A stretch of DNA of 64,000 nucleotides, taken from Lantana camara. Its lineage: Eukaryota > Streptophyta > Magnoliopsida > Lamiales > Verbenaceae. The stretch is taken from NCBI GenBank assembly GCA_037501455.1, contig CM074857.1, forward strand, positions 108,905,501 to 108,969,500, given 5' to 3'. How positions within the stretch are numbered: position 1 is the first letter of the stretch; the number at the start of each line of letters is the position of its first letter. A program made the position numbers and the translations under genes. Positions 49,410-62,747 of the stretch are shown in pieces. Under the pieces are notes generated by a model. The model saw only the letters and a list, made by a program, of their open reading frames with translations. It made no database searches and was not told the DNA's origin.

Positions 49410-52162
49410 AATTTATCATAAAAGTGGATTCCCCTCGTTATACTTTTGTAAAATCTTATCATATTTCTCATGATTTAGATGGATAATTATAATTTAGAGT
49501 CGACGAAACCTCAATAAATTATCCGGCATTATATAATACTTGTCATTAAATTTATAACTTTCTTAAAATTTTTATGAATTACCTTATAAATATAAAATAC
49601 TCATTTTTTTATTTTAAATAAGAGATTTCTACATACTTAAGGAAATCATAGAGTGGGCGAAATTAATATTTGGGTAGGACCAAATCAAAATATATTGTGC
49701 CAACATTTAAAACACTTGACCTATATAATAACTCTATGCATATCTAACTTAGAAAATTAAATGCCAATTTGAAGATGTCTAATATAAGTAACGTGGCAAA
49801 TTTTGTTGCCGTTTTCAGATAATAATCTCCAAACAAATAGTCTTGTGGCATCACCGTCGTCCTAACTCCTTATATATATATATATATATAGGTTTCACAA
49901 AGAATTAATTAAAGGTCTGATAAATACAATTTACGATTAGACTATATGTAAATTTTGGAATGATACGTTAAAAAGAAGAAGGAAGAAGAAGAAATTTGAA
50001 AAGAAGGGCACTAAGAAAGAGAAGAAAAGACCAACGATGTTGTTTTGACAGAAAGGAGGAAATTACAACTACGGCTTTTATATATCATATTAAAAAAAAA
50101 ACAAGATTATAAATCAAAGACAACGTTTGACAAAAAAAAAAAAAACACAATTAACGAGCTCAATATTCCCATAATTGTCATTTAAAGGTAAGCACATAAA
50201 ATTATGTGCAACTTAATTCCCTTCGCTTAATCGCACCTATCAAAAGAAAACTCAACATCCGTAAATTGAGATATATCTTAACAAATATCAACTATGATAG
50301 GTAATGTAGCGTCCTAATATATTTAGGACTTACTAATGATAGCTTCTATTCTATTAGACATGGAGCAAGTATGATTGTCCACAAATTTGTTAGAATTGTG
50401 ACCTTGAGCATGCGTTACTTTTTTTATTGTTTCTTTGTAAGTTTTAATTCCGCTTGATCTAACAAATTTCCTCTATGGGGTTTGCGTTTCAAAAAAAAAA
50501 AAAGGACTTACTAATATAAAAGGTAATATGTATGTAGACACGATAACTAATCAAAATCATGAAATTAATTGGAAGTATTGAAATTTTTGACTTAACTCAT
50601 AGTGATATTAAATCTCTACCAGACGACTACCTTTATAATTTACAATGTTTCGAGTAGGTAACTTTTAATAATAATAATAATAGAAAAAGTAATAGTTTCA
50701 AATTTGACAAGCCATTGTCGACATTAATTCCAAAATTTTATGAATACTTCAGAGCAATATAAAAGTCAGAGGGACTGCACATTTTGAATATTTCTTGATA
50801 AATATTAAATAGTACATGCCAAAATAAATTGTTGTCATAGTCAATTATTAGCTATTTACGTGCCGGCCAAATAGAATATTTTTATAGTAAAATAGATTAA
50901 AATGATTAAATAAGTAGATCGTTTCCAAGGTAACGTGACCTTCTTCTTTGAACAAAAACATATAAATTTGAATATAGAGCCAAACATACAAATAATAGTT
51001 TCTTCAATAAATCTTCCAAATTAATCAAAAGAAAAACATTATAGGAAAAGAAAAATAAAGAGAATATTTCTTTTTTATTCTATATCTCATTACGGACTCG
51101 AATCAAGTTGAACTACTAAAATATAAAATTTCTTTTAGAAACTACTGATACGCGCTGAAAATACAAAATCTTCAATTAAAATAGCCTAATGTCAAGTTGT
51201 CAATTAATGACACTCAATGTATATATTGTTTTATAGTTAATTTATATGAATTGGGTTGAATCGAATTAATAAAGTGTGAAATTTTCCTCTCCATTAATAA
51301 TTACGCATTTAAGATTCAAATATAAAATTTTTAGTTTGGACAATACATTATCGAATCATTAAATTATAACAATCCAATATATAAAAAAGAGAATAGTGTC
51401 ATTGGTTATTTCGTGTTGCTTTCGCTATTGAATTATTTAACAGAGACACACAGTACAATGTGGTCTTCCTAAAGTGTAGCACATCCATAAATTCAACTCA
51501 TAACATGCCCGTGAGCCGTGACAATAATTATTGGACAATATTCAATATAATATATATATATATATATATCTCATTAAAATGGGCACAATGTACAAGGTGA
51601 CTTTTTGAATATTCAATTTGTTTATCACTAGCTAGTAAAGATTCGATGAATTTAATAATATGATTTATGGGCTATAATTGATCGTATAGAATGCATTTTC
51701 AAATATAGTTGTGTAACTAAACCTATAGTTATTACATAAGACATTAATGAAATATTGTATCCTATAATTATAAACTTTAATTATTAGTACGGATAATTGT
51801 TATAAAAAAAAAATCCCTTTATAGTTATAAAAATAAAAAAAAACCTAGCCAAGATTTTATCGGCAATTTCTCAAGATATTTTTCATAATTTTTATTCAAG
51901 TTACATTTTTTTTTTTTTGTAATTTCATAATTATTTATATATTTTTTATAATTTGATCTACCCTCAAGATAATTTATCTCCTATCGATATATATAATTGC
52001 AAACCTTGTCTCGGAAAAAGATGGATTTTTAAATTTCTTTTGAATAAAAACAAACATTTATTTCATTTAATTAAGCTTCATTTGTAAATGCTTCTAAACA
52101 TCCAAAATAAAAAACTTCAAAAATGATTTATTTAAAATGACTACAAATGAATTCAAATATGG
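49410..52162. other. AT-rich intergenic DNA
   Basis: I see no gene and no element with defined ends, only AT microsatellites and poly-A/T runs. Confidence 0.5.
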
Positions 52163-52170
52163 GTGCTAAG

Positions 52171-52631
52171 CTATGTTGCACGGACACGGACACGACACGA
52201 CACGGACACGGCGACACGGATTTTTTCAAAATTTTAGGACACGACACGGCTATATTATATAAATAAATATATTTTATATATAAATAAAAATATTTTATAT
52301 AAAAATAAAAATATTTTATAAGTATAATCTATGTAACATAAAATATTTATAAAAATATATAATATTAAAAACTAAAATAAGTTTTGTTATTTCAATTTTC
52401 TCTCCAAAAAATTCAAAAAATATTAAAAAAAGCATAAAAAAATGATCAAATTTGCCCCGCCGTGTCCGAGCCGTGTCGGACACTCCACCTGGCCGTGTCC
52501 GACACCGTGTCCCAATTTTTTTTTTATTTTTTTTTTTCGGACACTCCTTCAGCCGTGTCCGAGCCGTGTCCGTGTCCGACACGTGTCGGACACTACACGG
52601 GCCATTTTTTAGGCGTGTCCGTGCTTTAGAG
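52171..52631. mobile_element. Long GACACG-type MITE, 461 bp, 8-bp target duplication
   Basis: The left end CTATGTTGCACGGACAC matches the reverse complement of the right end (CTCTAAAGCACGGACAC). GTGCTAAG flanks it at 52163-52170 and 52632-52639. Both ends carry arrays of (G)GACACG/CGTGTCC repeats, about 60 bp on the left and 180 bp on the right, around an AT-rich core shared with 29182-29653. The open frames across the CGTGTCC arrays are by-products of the repeats. Confidence 0.8.
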
Positions 52632-52685
52632 GTGCTAAGCCAAATAAAGTTTTCCATGTTCTTCAAGGCCCGGAGGGCCGAACAA

Positions 52686-55524
52686 TTAACTTAAATCAGC
52701 AAGAACACTGTCCGAAGCATACAAGGGAATATCAGACGAACCAATGCAGGCCGAGGCCGCATTACGATCCAATAAGTGGGCGATAACATTCGCACCACGA
52801 CTAACACAAGAAACCCTACATCTAGTGAAAGTGCCAGAAATGCTTCTAATATCAGTGAAAATATTTCCTAAAGAAGAAATATCTTCTCCCCCTTGTTGCA
52901 TATTCTTCACCACGTTCACGTTGTCTCCCTCGAAAATCACACGTTGCCAACCATAGTCTCTGGCCAACTTAACAGCGGAAAGTGCAGCATACGTTTCTGC
53001 CAATTTAGGATTAGCAATGTGAGTCCTACGATCCGTTTCCCACCCAACACAACTTCTGTTTGCATCACGAGCTACCACGCCTATTCCTATCGCATTATCC
53101 CCCTCGAAAACAGCCCCATCAATGTTCACTTTTATCCACCCTTGAGGGGGCTTCACCCATCGAGTCACCACCCTCGCTTCACCCAATTATGCTGAGGCAT
53201 CATCGATTGCGGCTGGTGTAGAGTGATAAGAGTCAGCCACGTTGACCACTTCATGAGGCATCCGACAAGAATCCTCCATTTTCTTTGTGTTCCTATTAAA
53301 CCAAATCATCCACAACAGAGTAGCCATCCTCGCACCATCCACCCGTGATAGAGATTTTAACGCCCCTCTACTCCCTCTTTAAAGTTGTTTGCTAGTGGCT
53401 CAATGGTACGCTATGGAAGCCTTGATAGTGCCCATATCTGACTCACCATAGGGCAGCTCACCAAGGTATGCTCCACCGATTCACCCTCCTGACCACAATG
53501 CACACAAATATCCTCCGTATCGCAATGACGATGACACAAATTTCTGGTAGTAGGGACAATATTGTTGCATGCCCTCCACAAAAACACCTTGACCTTTGGC
53601 ATAACCTCCAACTTCCAGAGACTTTTTTAGACAGCCTCATTCCCGGAATTCGAAGATGAGCAGTTGTCCCATTTTGCTAACTGTCGGGCCAAGTGATACG
53701 CCCTCTTAACCGTGAACCTCCCATCTCTCGCATAATGCCTAATCAGAATGTCCTCCCTTCTAAACTAGCCCAGCGGCATGGCCAAGATAGCAGCCGCAAC
53801 TCTCTTATGGAAAGAATTCATCACCAGCTCCTCATTCCATTTTGTCACCCCGGCACCATAAGGTCCGATACCCATTCCGGCTGCACTAACGCACACCCTC
53901 GGAAAGTCAGAGGAAAAGTCTCTCCATTCGGGAGCCATCTATCCCGCCATACATACATATTCTCCCCATTCCCTATACACCACCTAGTACCCGCTGCAAG
54001 AAGATACCGAGCTTGTAAAAGACTTCTCCATGTCAATGAAGACGAGTGGCCCAGCCTTGCATTCCAAACATTCGATTGTGGGAAGTAGCGAGCCTTGTAA
54101 ATCCTCCCGAGAAGGGAATCCGGACTACGAACAATCCGCCAAAGTTGTTTCGCGAGCATGGCAAGATTGAAAAGCTTCAAGTCCCAGAATCCCAAACCAC
54201 CAACCTCCTTTCTATCGCACAAACGGTCCCAAGCAAGCCAGTGAATTTTCTTCGATCCACGATTATCCCACCAAAATTTCCTAATAATAGCCTCCATGTT
54301 CTGAATTAAGTTGTCCGGAAGCAAAAAACAGTTCATAGTGTAGGAAGGGATAGCTTGCATCACTGCTTTAATAAGAACCTCCTTACCTGCCGAAGACATG
54401 AATTTTTCCGAGAAAACCTTGGGCTTTCCTCCTTACTCTATCCACGAGACCCTCAAAGACACCTTTCTTAGATCTCCCAACCGTGGATGGAAACCCAAGA
54501 TAACTGTCCAATTGGGCCACCTGACGAACACCTAACACCGCAGCCCAGGCATCTTGCAACTCTTCATCCATATTTTTACTAAAAACCATAGAGGACTTCG
54601 ATCCGTTCATAGTCTGACCCGAAATCCGTTCATACTCCTCCAGCACCTACCTAATGCCCTCCATCGCCTCTTTATTGGCAACACCGTAAATCATCTTGTC
54701 ATCCGCGAACAGGAGATGGGACAAACCAACACACCCACCAACTTGCCAAGATTCTCCTGTTCTTGCAAAAGACTTGAGAATACTTCTACGCATAAAAGAA
54801 ACATATAAGGGGAAAGAGGGTTTCCTTGACGGAGTCCCCTTTCCGGGACCAGGTGACCGATTCAAAGCCATCCAACAAAAAAGAGAAAGACATAGAAGTA
54901 ACACAGGTCATCACACGCTCAATAAAGAAATGGGGAAAACCTAATTTTACCAGAACCCAGCGAAGGAACCGCCATTCAACATGATCGTACGCTTTGCTCA
55001 TGTCCAGTTTTAGATTAAAGAAGCCATCTTTCCCTGTATGCTTATTCTTGATGAAGTGATTAATTTCAAAAGCAACAAGAATATTATCACTAATAAGGCG
55101 GTTAGAAATAAAAGCCGACTGACAGGCTAAAATAATACTATCAAGGTACGGTTTTAGGCGATTAGCTAAAGCCTTAGAGGCGATTTTGTAAACCACATTG
55201 CAAGGCTTATAGGGCGAAACTGGGTATAAGGTTTGGGGATTTGCATTTGGGAATCAGAGCAATATGGGTAAAGTTTAACCGATTATCAAAGTGACCATTA
55301 TTCAGGAAATCTAAGACACAAGCAGTGATATCTTTGCCTACGATATTCCAATAACGCTGAAAAAAATAGGGGGGAAGGCCGTCGAGCCTGAGGGATTTGA
55401 GGGGATACATAGATTTCAAAGCACGGTTTACCTCCTTAGCAGTGAACGGACGGGAAAGCAATTGGAACATATCCTCATCCACTTTATGCGAGACAACCCC
55501 GGAGAGCATCATCGATTTCTGCCG
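52686..55524 (-). pseudogene. L1-type LINE ORF2 fragment (reverse transcriptase, zinc finger, RNase H), frameshifted
   Basis: Reading leftward, frame pieces give the plant LINE order. Reverse transcriptase: 55512-55207, 55196-54786, 54904-54647 and 54646-54383, with DGLPPYFFQRYWNIVG, DMSKAYDHVEW and the catalytic LLFADDKM. Then the connection region 54399-53845 (FWWDNRGSKKIHWLAW, GGLGFWDL), a zf-RVT domain 53611-53411 (KVKVFLWRA, CxHC pattern in CVHCGQEGESVEHTLVSC), and RNase H 53186-52686 with the acidic residues in NIDGAVF, LAETYAAL and EGDNVNVV. Frame changes and stops separate the pieces, so it is dead. The endonuclease and the first part of the RT are missing because a Ty3/Gypsy element starts at 55525; they may lie beyond its second LTR. 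Confidence 0.88.
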
Positions 55525-55689
55525 TGTAACGCCCCAACTTTTCAGACGTAAAGGTACGACGTATGTGTTTACAAATTTGCGCGAATTAATTGTTTTTACG
55601 TGTTTTATATTTAATTTTATTATAAATTGTTATTATTTTATTTTAGTATATTTTATTTTAATTTAATATTATTTTAGAATATTTCGTTA

Positions 55690-55727
<38 letters not shown>

Positions 55728-58370
55728 CTTTTATTATTATTAATTTAATTATTATGCTAATTAAGTGTTATGCTAATTAATTATGTTTTAACCAAATTAA
55801 TTTTTATTATGCATGAATTTTAGTGAATAATGCATGAATTTTAATGAATATGTGCATGATTGTATATTTGTGCATCGTTTTTATATGAAATGATATCGAG
55901 ATGTCGTGAAATTGTAGTATGTCGTAAATATATATGTTATGAACATGCCTACGTGCTCGGTTTATCGTTTCGAATTTATTTGATATGTTAACGAATTTAA
56001 TTTGATTCGTGGAACCAAATCGGGGGCTAATGAGCAATTAGCGCACCCTTGGTTCCGTACGTGATATCTTGAGCTCGGGAACTCGGATTCGAGTTTCATC
56101 AACTTCGTTGAACTCATATCAAAGATTCGAGTTTAATAAACTTAGCCTTATAATTTTCCGAAATCATTTGAACCTCTGAAATCCAACCGAAAAACAAAAC
56201 AGCATTCAAAATGACCACCTTTCACTATATTGGGCATAACTTGATCAAAACTTAACCAAATTAACTATGGTTGGTGGAATTTTAACCCTAGTTCAACCCT
56301 CTATCAGCCCTTACCTGCCCCATCTCGATCTAACCCTCACACAAACCAAAAACTTCAGCCAAAGCTTCTGCATCTCTGTTTCCCCGTAACAGTGCAATCC
56401 TTGAGGTTTTGAGCTCAAATCTCGATCAACCTTCATCCAATCAACGAGGTGAGTTAGGATTATGTTATATATTCTTCTCTGGTCATTTTGATCTACTCAT
56501 CTCTCAATTTGAATCGGATTTCATGGGATTCTTAAGCATGTGAAGGAACAGTTAGGTTTTGAAGCATTTGGATGATTTCTTTAATTCTCTTGATCTATGA
56601 CTTGCTTTGATGATATATATATGCTCCTTTTACTTCATTTATGACTGAGTAGGTTGGTATTTGTTGGTGGTTATGGATCGGTTGAGATATCATAAATGAA
56701 ATGGATATGTATTGATTTAATTTCAAACTGGAATTTGGCTCCTTCACGTACAGGGTTGCTGCTATCTTTTAGGAGTTGCTTTGATGTTAATTGTGGTTCA
56801 TTTTTAGCTTAATTGCAGCTGTTTTGATGGTTGTTTGATCATGCATTGGCTTGCTCCATTTTCTTCTTCTTCTTCCCCTGTTTTCATGTGCCGCCTGCTG
56901 TTGCTGCTTCTGTAACCTCTCCCCGGGCGGGGAGAGTTTCTTCTTGTAGAGTACCCGGCCGGGTACTTCTATTACCGAAACCTTCTGTAACTCCTACCCG
57001 GCCGGGGAGTTTTGTGAAGGATTGGCTACCCGGGCGGGTAGCCAATGCAGTACCTCTGTTCTTTCTTCTTTTCTTCTGTTCTCTTCTTTCTTTCTTTCTC
57101 TTGCTGTGTTGCTGCTTCTCTTCCTTCTCGTTGTGCAGGGGTGTGTGTGTGTTTGTTTTTCTATCATGTAAACTGCTGCTGCTCCTATCCTTCTTTGATT
57201 CCAGTTTGTGCGTGTATATATTTATGCAGAGGTAGTTGGGTGTGTTTGGGAGTGATTGTATGCATGGACTTTGTGTGTATTGCTGCATATAAATATATTT
57301 TGTGTGTGTGTGTCATGCATGCATGAGTGCTACGTGAGAGATATATATGCATGTATTAAGTATAAGTATTGCATGAAGTGTTTATGTATGAAATGCATGC
57401 ATGCATATTAATTAAGTTAGGTAATTTGCATGCATATTTGGGTATATATCTATATATTTATTATGTATTTATTTTATACTTTAAGTGTTATTTGATTTAT
57501 GTCAATTTTTAGAAATTAATTGATAACTATTTCGCGTATTTAATTTACCGATTTATGATTGAACGTTTTATTTATTCTATTTCTAATTGTAAATATGAAT
57601 ATTACGTATTATGAATATTAATTGAATTCTTGAATTGAATTGATAGTATTTATGAATTTGAATGAAATGAATGAACGAATAGTTTGATTATGTGCTTTAA
57701 ATTCCTTAATAGTGCACATGAACATTCCATGATATAATATGATCTTTTATGCATTCATGTCATATTCACTTCATTGCCGAGCGTCATATATGGTCATTGA
57801 GTCTCATACCTTTTCTTTTGCACAGATTCGGGTTTGGTCGGAGACGAGGGCGAGCATTGAGACGTTTGTGCCTTTCTTTTGCTTGTAAAGGTGGGTTTTC
57901 TTCTAATAGTTAAATCGACTTGATATATCCCTTCTGTGAAAGGTTTTAAGCCAAAATAGTGTATTTATATATATCGAGTCATTTCGGGTAAATGATTCAA
58001 ACGTATAACCCTTTTTATTTATGAAACCCTACGTTATGTTTTGGCGAGACATGATTATGATTGCACGGGCCCCGGGACTTAGTACATGTGGCTAACAGAG
58101 GAAGTAAGGGCTGACGGGGATCCCTTGTACTAGTCCCAACCAAACTACGGCGAAACGGACCTCGTCAAGGAGTTTTTGACGAGGAAACGCTAACCGGGCT
58201 TTGAGAACTCATGAACCTCATAGCCACATTGATATGATTAGGTGGTCGGGCCTTGCAAACCCGTCCACCACCCGGAGGAAGAAGGTGTATATGAATGATT
58301 ATGATCATGATATGTATGAGCACAAAAGATATGTATGATAATGAATGAATAATTGATTATGATTACAAGA
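55525..58370 (+). repeat. 5' LTR, exact right end uncertain
   Basis: 55525-56980 aligns to 62535-64000 with 11 substitutions and a 10-bp length difference in a (TA)n run. Beyond 56980 the second copy is cut off by the window. The sequence to about 58370 is LTR- or leader-like, with features seen in such elements (GGGGATCCCTTGTACTAGTC, CACCCGGAGG), and it runs straight into mid-gag coding sequence. Four GC-rich hairpins lie at 56917-57046. Confidence 0.75.
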
Positions 58371-61300
58371 GGTGAAGGTTGGAGATTGTGGACGCCCACT
58401 CGCCGGGATATTACGTGGGAGGTCTTCAAGAGAGAATTCCAAGAATGTTTTGTACCGGAGGTAGTGAGAGAAAGAAAGGAGCAAAAGTTCATGGATTTGA
58501 AGCAGGGTGCGCGTACGGTGACTCAATATCTCGCCATATTTAACAGGCTTGGGAAATATGCTCCTCATGTCACCCGAGATGAGAAGAGGAAGTCAAGGAA
58601 ATTTATTGCGGGATTAAGACATGACTTGAGACATGGCCAGGCAGGTCACAACTTTGAGTCGTTTGCCGACACCGTGCAACGGGCTTTGGTTCAAGAGGAA
58701 GAGTTCAAGAAGAAGGATCCGGTTTTTAGAGCTCCAATGGGAAGAGGTTCCGGATCGAATTCGGGAAAGTGACCGATGATTCAAGCTACTCCCCCTCCTA
58801 AAGGTCCTTTTAAGAAGCCAAGAATGGGAGGACAAGCCCCACCGGTTCTAAAAGCTTTGCCTGCACCAACGAGAGATCGACAAGGTCCGAGTGAGGCTAG
58901 ATTGGCTCAAGCTCCTTGTACACATTGTGGAGGACCCACTCACAATTTCTATAATTGTCGGAGGAGGTTGAATTTGTGTCTTATATGTGGGAAGGGTGAC
59001 CATATGGGGGATACTTATCCCGATAAGGACCCCGGATTTCAAAAACGAGTTCAAAGGCCAATGATCCCGGCTCGTGCTTATGCCCTCGAGGGTGAGGAGC
59101 AAGATGCAGAGATTGATCCTACCGCTGTGGTAGAAGGTACACTATGCATACATAACATGAACATTCATGCACTCTTTGATTCGGGTGCCACACATTCCTT
59201 TATTTCTTGTGACTTAGTTGCTACTCTGTGCTTGCCTGTTATTTGTCTCTCTTCTTGTTATTTGGTGAGTTCGCCCCTTAGTGGGAGTCTTCAGACAGAT
59301 CGGTTGGTTCGGGAGTGTTCAGTTCTGATTGAGGGAAAAGAATATCCGACTGATTTAATCGTTATGCATATGAAGAGGTATGGAGTTATTTTGGGTATGG
59401 ACTGGTTGTCCAGGTATCGGGCCAATGTTGATTGTTTTGCGAAGAAGGTGATTTTGGGGAACAAATTGGTGATTGGTAGTGGATCAAGAACGGTACCTCT
59501 CTTGTCTTACATGGAAACTCATAAGTTGATGAGAGAAGGAGCAACGGGATTTATTGCGTATCTTCTCAATAGGCCGAAAGATCAAGTCAAGTTAGAGGAT
59601 ACCGCGGTTGTTAAGAATTTTTCCGATGTGTTTCCGGAGAATTTGAGTTCTTTACCACCAGACCATGAGATTGAATTTGTTATCGATTTACACACGGGAT
59701 CCAAACCGTATTCTAAGACCCCGTATCGGATGGCACCGGCCGAGTTGAAAGAGTTAAAGATTCAGTTAGAGGAATTGCTCAAAGTTGGATATATTAGGCC
59801 AAGTTCGTCACCTTGGGGTGCTCCGGTTCTCTTCGTTAAAAAAAAGGATGGAACCTTAAGAATGTGTATATATTACCGAGAGCTTAATCGGATGACCGTA
59901 AAGAACAAGTATCCTTTGCCCCATATTGAGGATTTATTTGACATGTTACAAGGTTCGGGGGTATATTCGAAATTGGACTTGAGACAAGGATACTACCAAT
60001 TAAAGATCCGGGAAGAGGACATTCCGAAGACGGGATTTAACACCCGGTATGGACACTATGAGCTCGTAGTGATTCCTTTTGGATTAACTAATGCTTCGAC
60101 TGCTTTTATGGATATGATGCATCGGATTTTCTGACCCTATTTGGATAAGTTTGTGGTGATATTTATCGATGACATCTTGGTTTATTCGAGAACTCCGGAA
60201 GATCATGCCAGGCATCTCAGAATTGTGTTGGAGACCTTAAGGGAACATCGGTTGTATGCTAAGTTTAGCAAATGTGAGTTCTGGATTGATCGGGTAGCAT
60301 TTCTGGGTCATATTATCTCAAGGAAAGGTTTAGAGGTAGATCCCTCTAAAATTGAGACGGTTATTCAATGGCAAAGCCCGAAAAATGCTTCTGAAGTGAG
60401 GAGCTTCTTGGGTTTGGTAGGCTACTATCGAAGATTTGTACAGGATTTCTCAAAGATTGCGGCTCCTTTAACCCGATTGACTAAGAAGGCGGTTAAGTTT
60501 GAGTGGGACGAGGCATGTGAGGCTAGCTTTCAGCTTTTAAAGGAAAAGTTGACCACTGCCCCTGTATTAGCGCTTCCCGAAGGTACAGAAGGATATACAG
60601 TCTATACGGACGCCTCAAAGGAAGGTTTGGGATGTGTGTTGATGCAGAATTGAAGGGTAATCGCCTATGCCTCAAGGAAATTAAAGGAACATGAGCATAA
60701 TTATCCCACTCACGATTTGGAATTAGCGGCTGTGATCTTTGCTTTGGGTAAGTGGAGACACTATCTTTATGGAATATCGTTTGAGGTCTTTTCCGATCAC
60801 AAGAGTCTCCAATACTTATTCTCCCAAAAGGAATTCAACAAGAGACAACGGCGTTGGATGGAACTTTTGGCGGATTATGAGTGTACAATCCGATACCATC
60901 CCGGGAAAGCCAATTTGGTCGTGGATGCGCTTAGTAGAAAAGCTAGTGTGTCCAATGTGAAAGTGGAAATTGGAGATGAGAATGAGTTGTTCAAACTAAT
61001 GGCTAGTATTCGAAATATCACGGTTCAACCGGATCTCAGACAGAGATTATTTGATGCTCAGAGGGTCGATCTCGAGGTTCAGAAATTAGCTGAGAAAGCT
61101 AGAGCTGATTCAGAGTGTCCGTTTGGGTTTGATGATACGGGACTTCTAAGATTCAAGAATCGAATTGTTGTGCCGAAAGAGTTAAGAAGGATTATTCTTG
61201 AGGAAGCCCATCGGTTAGGGTATTCGATACATCCCGGAGGGAACAAGATGTATAAGGATTTAAAGCAATTCTATTGGTGGAATGGTTTGAAACGGGATGT

Positions 61301-62501
61301 TATCAACTTCGTGAAACATTGTATGACCTGTCAAGTGGTAAAAGCAGAACATCAAAAGCCATCGGGGCTACTTCAACCATTGCCTATCCCGGAGTGAAAA
61401 TGGGAACAAATAGCCATGGATTTTGTTTCGGGATTACCAAAAGTGAGAGGCGGTTTTGATGGAATTTGGGTCATCGTGGACAGGTTGACAAAATCAGCTC
61501 ATTTCCTTGCTATCAGGATGTCCGATAAAGTGAGTAAACTGGCCAAGAGATATAATGATGAGATTGTTAGGCTTCATGGCGTACCTGTTAGTATTGTCTT
61601 GGATCGGGATCCACGATTTACTTCACGGTTATGGCAAGAATTGCAGCAGTGTTTGGGAACAAGGCTTCAATTCAGCACAACTTTCCATCCTCAGACCGAC
61701 GGACAATCAGAGAGGTTGATTAAGTATCTGGAGGACATGTTGAGAGCATGTGCATTGGACTTTCAAAGCTCGTGGAATGAACAATTGCCGTTAATCGAGT
61801 TTGCTTACAACAATAGCTATCAAGCCTCGATTGAAATGGCCTCTTATGAAGCTCTTTATGGCCGTAAATGTCGATCTCCGTTGTTCTTTGATTTGGAGGA
61901 ATGGAATTGGACCAAGCAAGAAGGTGTTAAACGAGGGGAAAAGAAGGAAAAACCCTCTAAGGTGGTACAAGAGGCTATTGATAAGGTCCAGATAATTAGA
62001 CAACGGATGAAGGCTGCTCAGGATCGACAAAAGAGTTATGCCGACCTTCGGAGAAAGAACCTTGAGTTTGAGGTTGGTGACAGGGTTTTCTTAAAGGCAT
62101 CTCCACGAAAAGGGTTCTCAAGGATTGGACGAGGAGGAAAATTAAACCCTCGGTATATGGGACCGTATGAGGTTCTAGAGAAAGTTGGGGATACGGCCTA
62201 TCGATTGGACTTGCCTCCGAGTTTAACCGGAATTCATAACGTATTTCATGTTTCACAACTCCGAAAATATTATCGAGATGAGTCCGAGGTTCTACCGGTG
62301 GAAGAAGTGGAATTAGAACCGGATCTCACCTTCGTTCAAAAGCCGATTAAGATATTGGATCGGAAATTTCAGGAACTTCGAAATCGGCGTATTCCACTAG
62401 TCAAGGTTCTTTGGAGAAGTGATAAAACCAAAAAGGCTACGTGGGAGACGGAGGAAAAGATGAGAAAATTTCACCCCGAATTATTTCCGAGCGAGCAATG
62501 A
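58353..62501 (+). pseudogene. gag-pol of the Ty3/Gypsy element, interrupted by four TGA stops
   Basis: One reading frame covers 1382 codons without a frameshift, broken only at 58770, 60132, 60651 and 61395, all TGA. Domains: C-terminal part of the gag capsid (about 58400-58690); two zinc knuckles (58917-59020), the first a perfect CX2CX4HX4C and the second with Tyr in place of its last Cys; aspartic protease ([10 protein letters not shown], about 59170); RT ([10 protein letters not shown], then FIDD near 60165); RNase H ([11 protein letters not shown]); integrase zinc finger (HX...H, CMTCQ) and core (MDFVSGLP, LDRDPRF, DGQSER); and a chromodomain-like end (IPLVKVLWR ... ATWETEE). Gag lacks its first part, so translation from this copy should give no working polyprotein. 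It fits the Tekay/Del type best. No env-like gene follows. Confidence 0.92.
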
Positions 62502-62521
62502 GTCCGATGACGGATTCTTTT

Positions 62522-62533
62522 AAGGGGGAGAGA
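62522..62533 (+). promoter_or_regulatory. Polypurine tract (plus-strand primer)
   Basis: AAGGGGGAGAGA lies directly before the TG start of the second LTR. This is the expected site for plus-strand DNA priming. Confidence 0.85.
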
Positions 62534-62534
62534 T

Positions 62535-62699
62535 TGTAATGCCCCGACTTTTCAGACGTAAAGGTACGACGTATGTGTTTACAAATTTGTGCGAATTAAT
62601 TGTTTTTACGTGTTTTATATTTAATTTTATTATAAATTGTTATTATTTTATTTTAGTATATTTTATTTTAATTTAATATTATTTTAGAATATTTCGTTA

Positions 62700-62747
<48 letters not shown>

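Noticed and set aside
52316..52694. Arg-rich open frames over the CGTGTCC repeats
   Set aside because: By-products of a short repeat array in a MITE.
56831..57326. Open frames of 93-134 codons in the 5' LTR
   Set aside because: They run through hairpins and T/C-rich sequence; no domain, and LTRs do not normally code.
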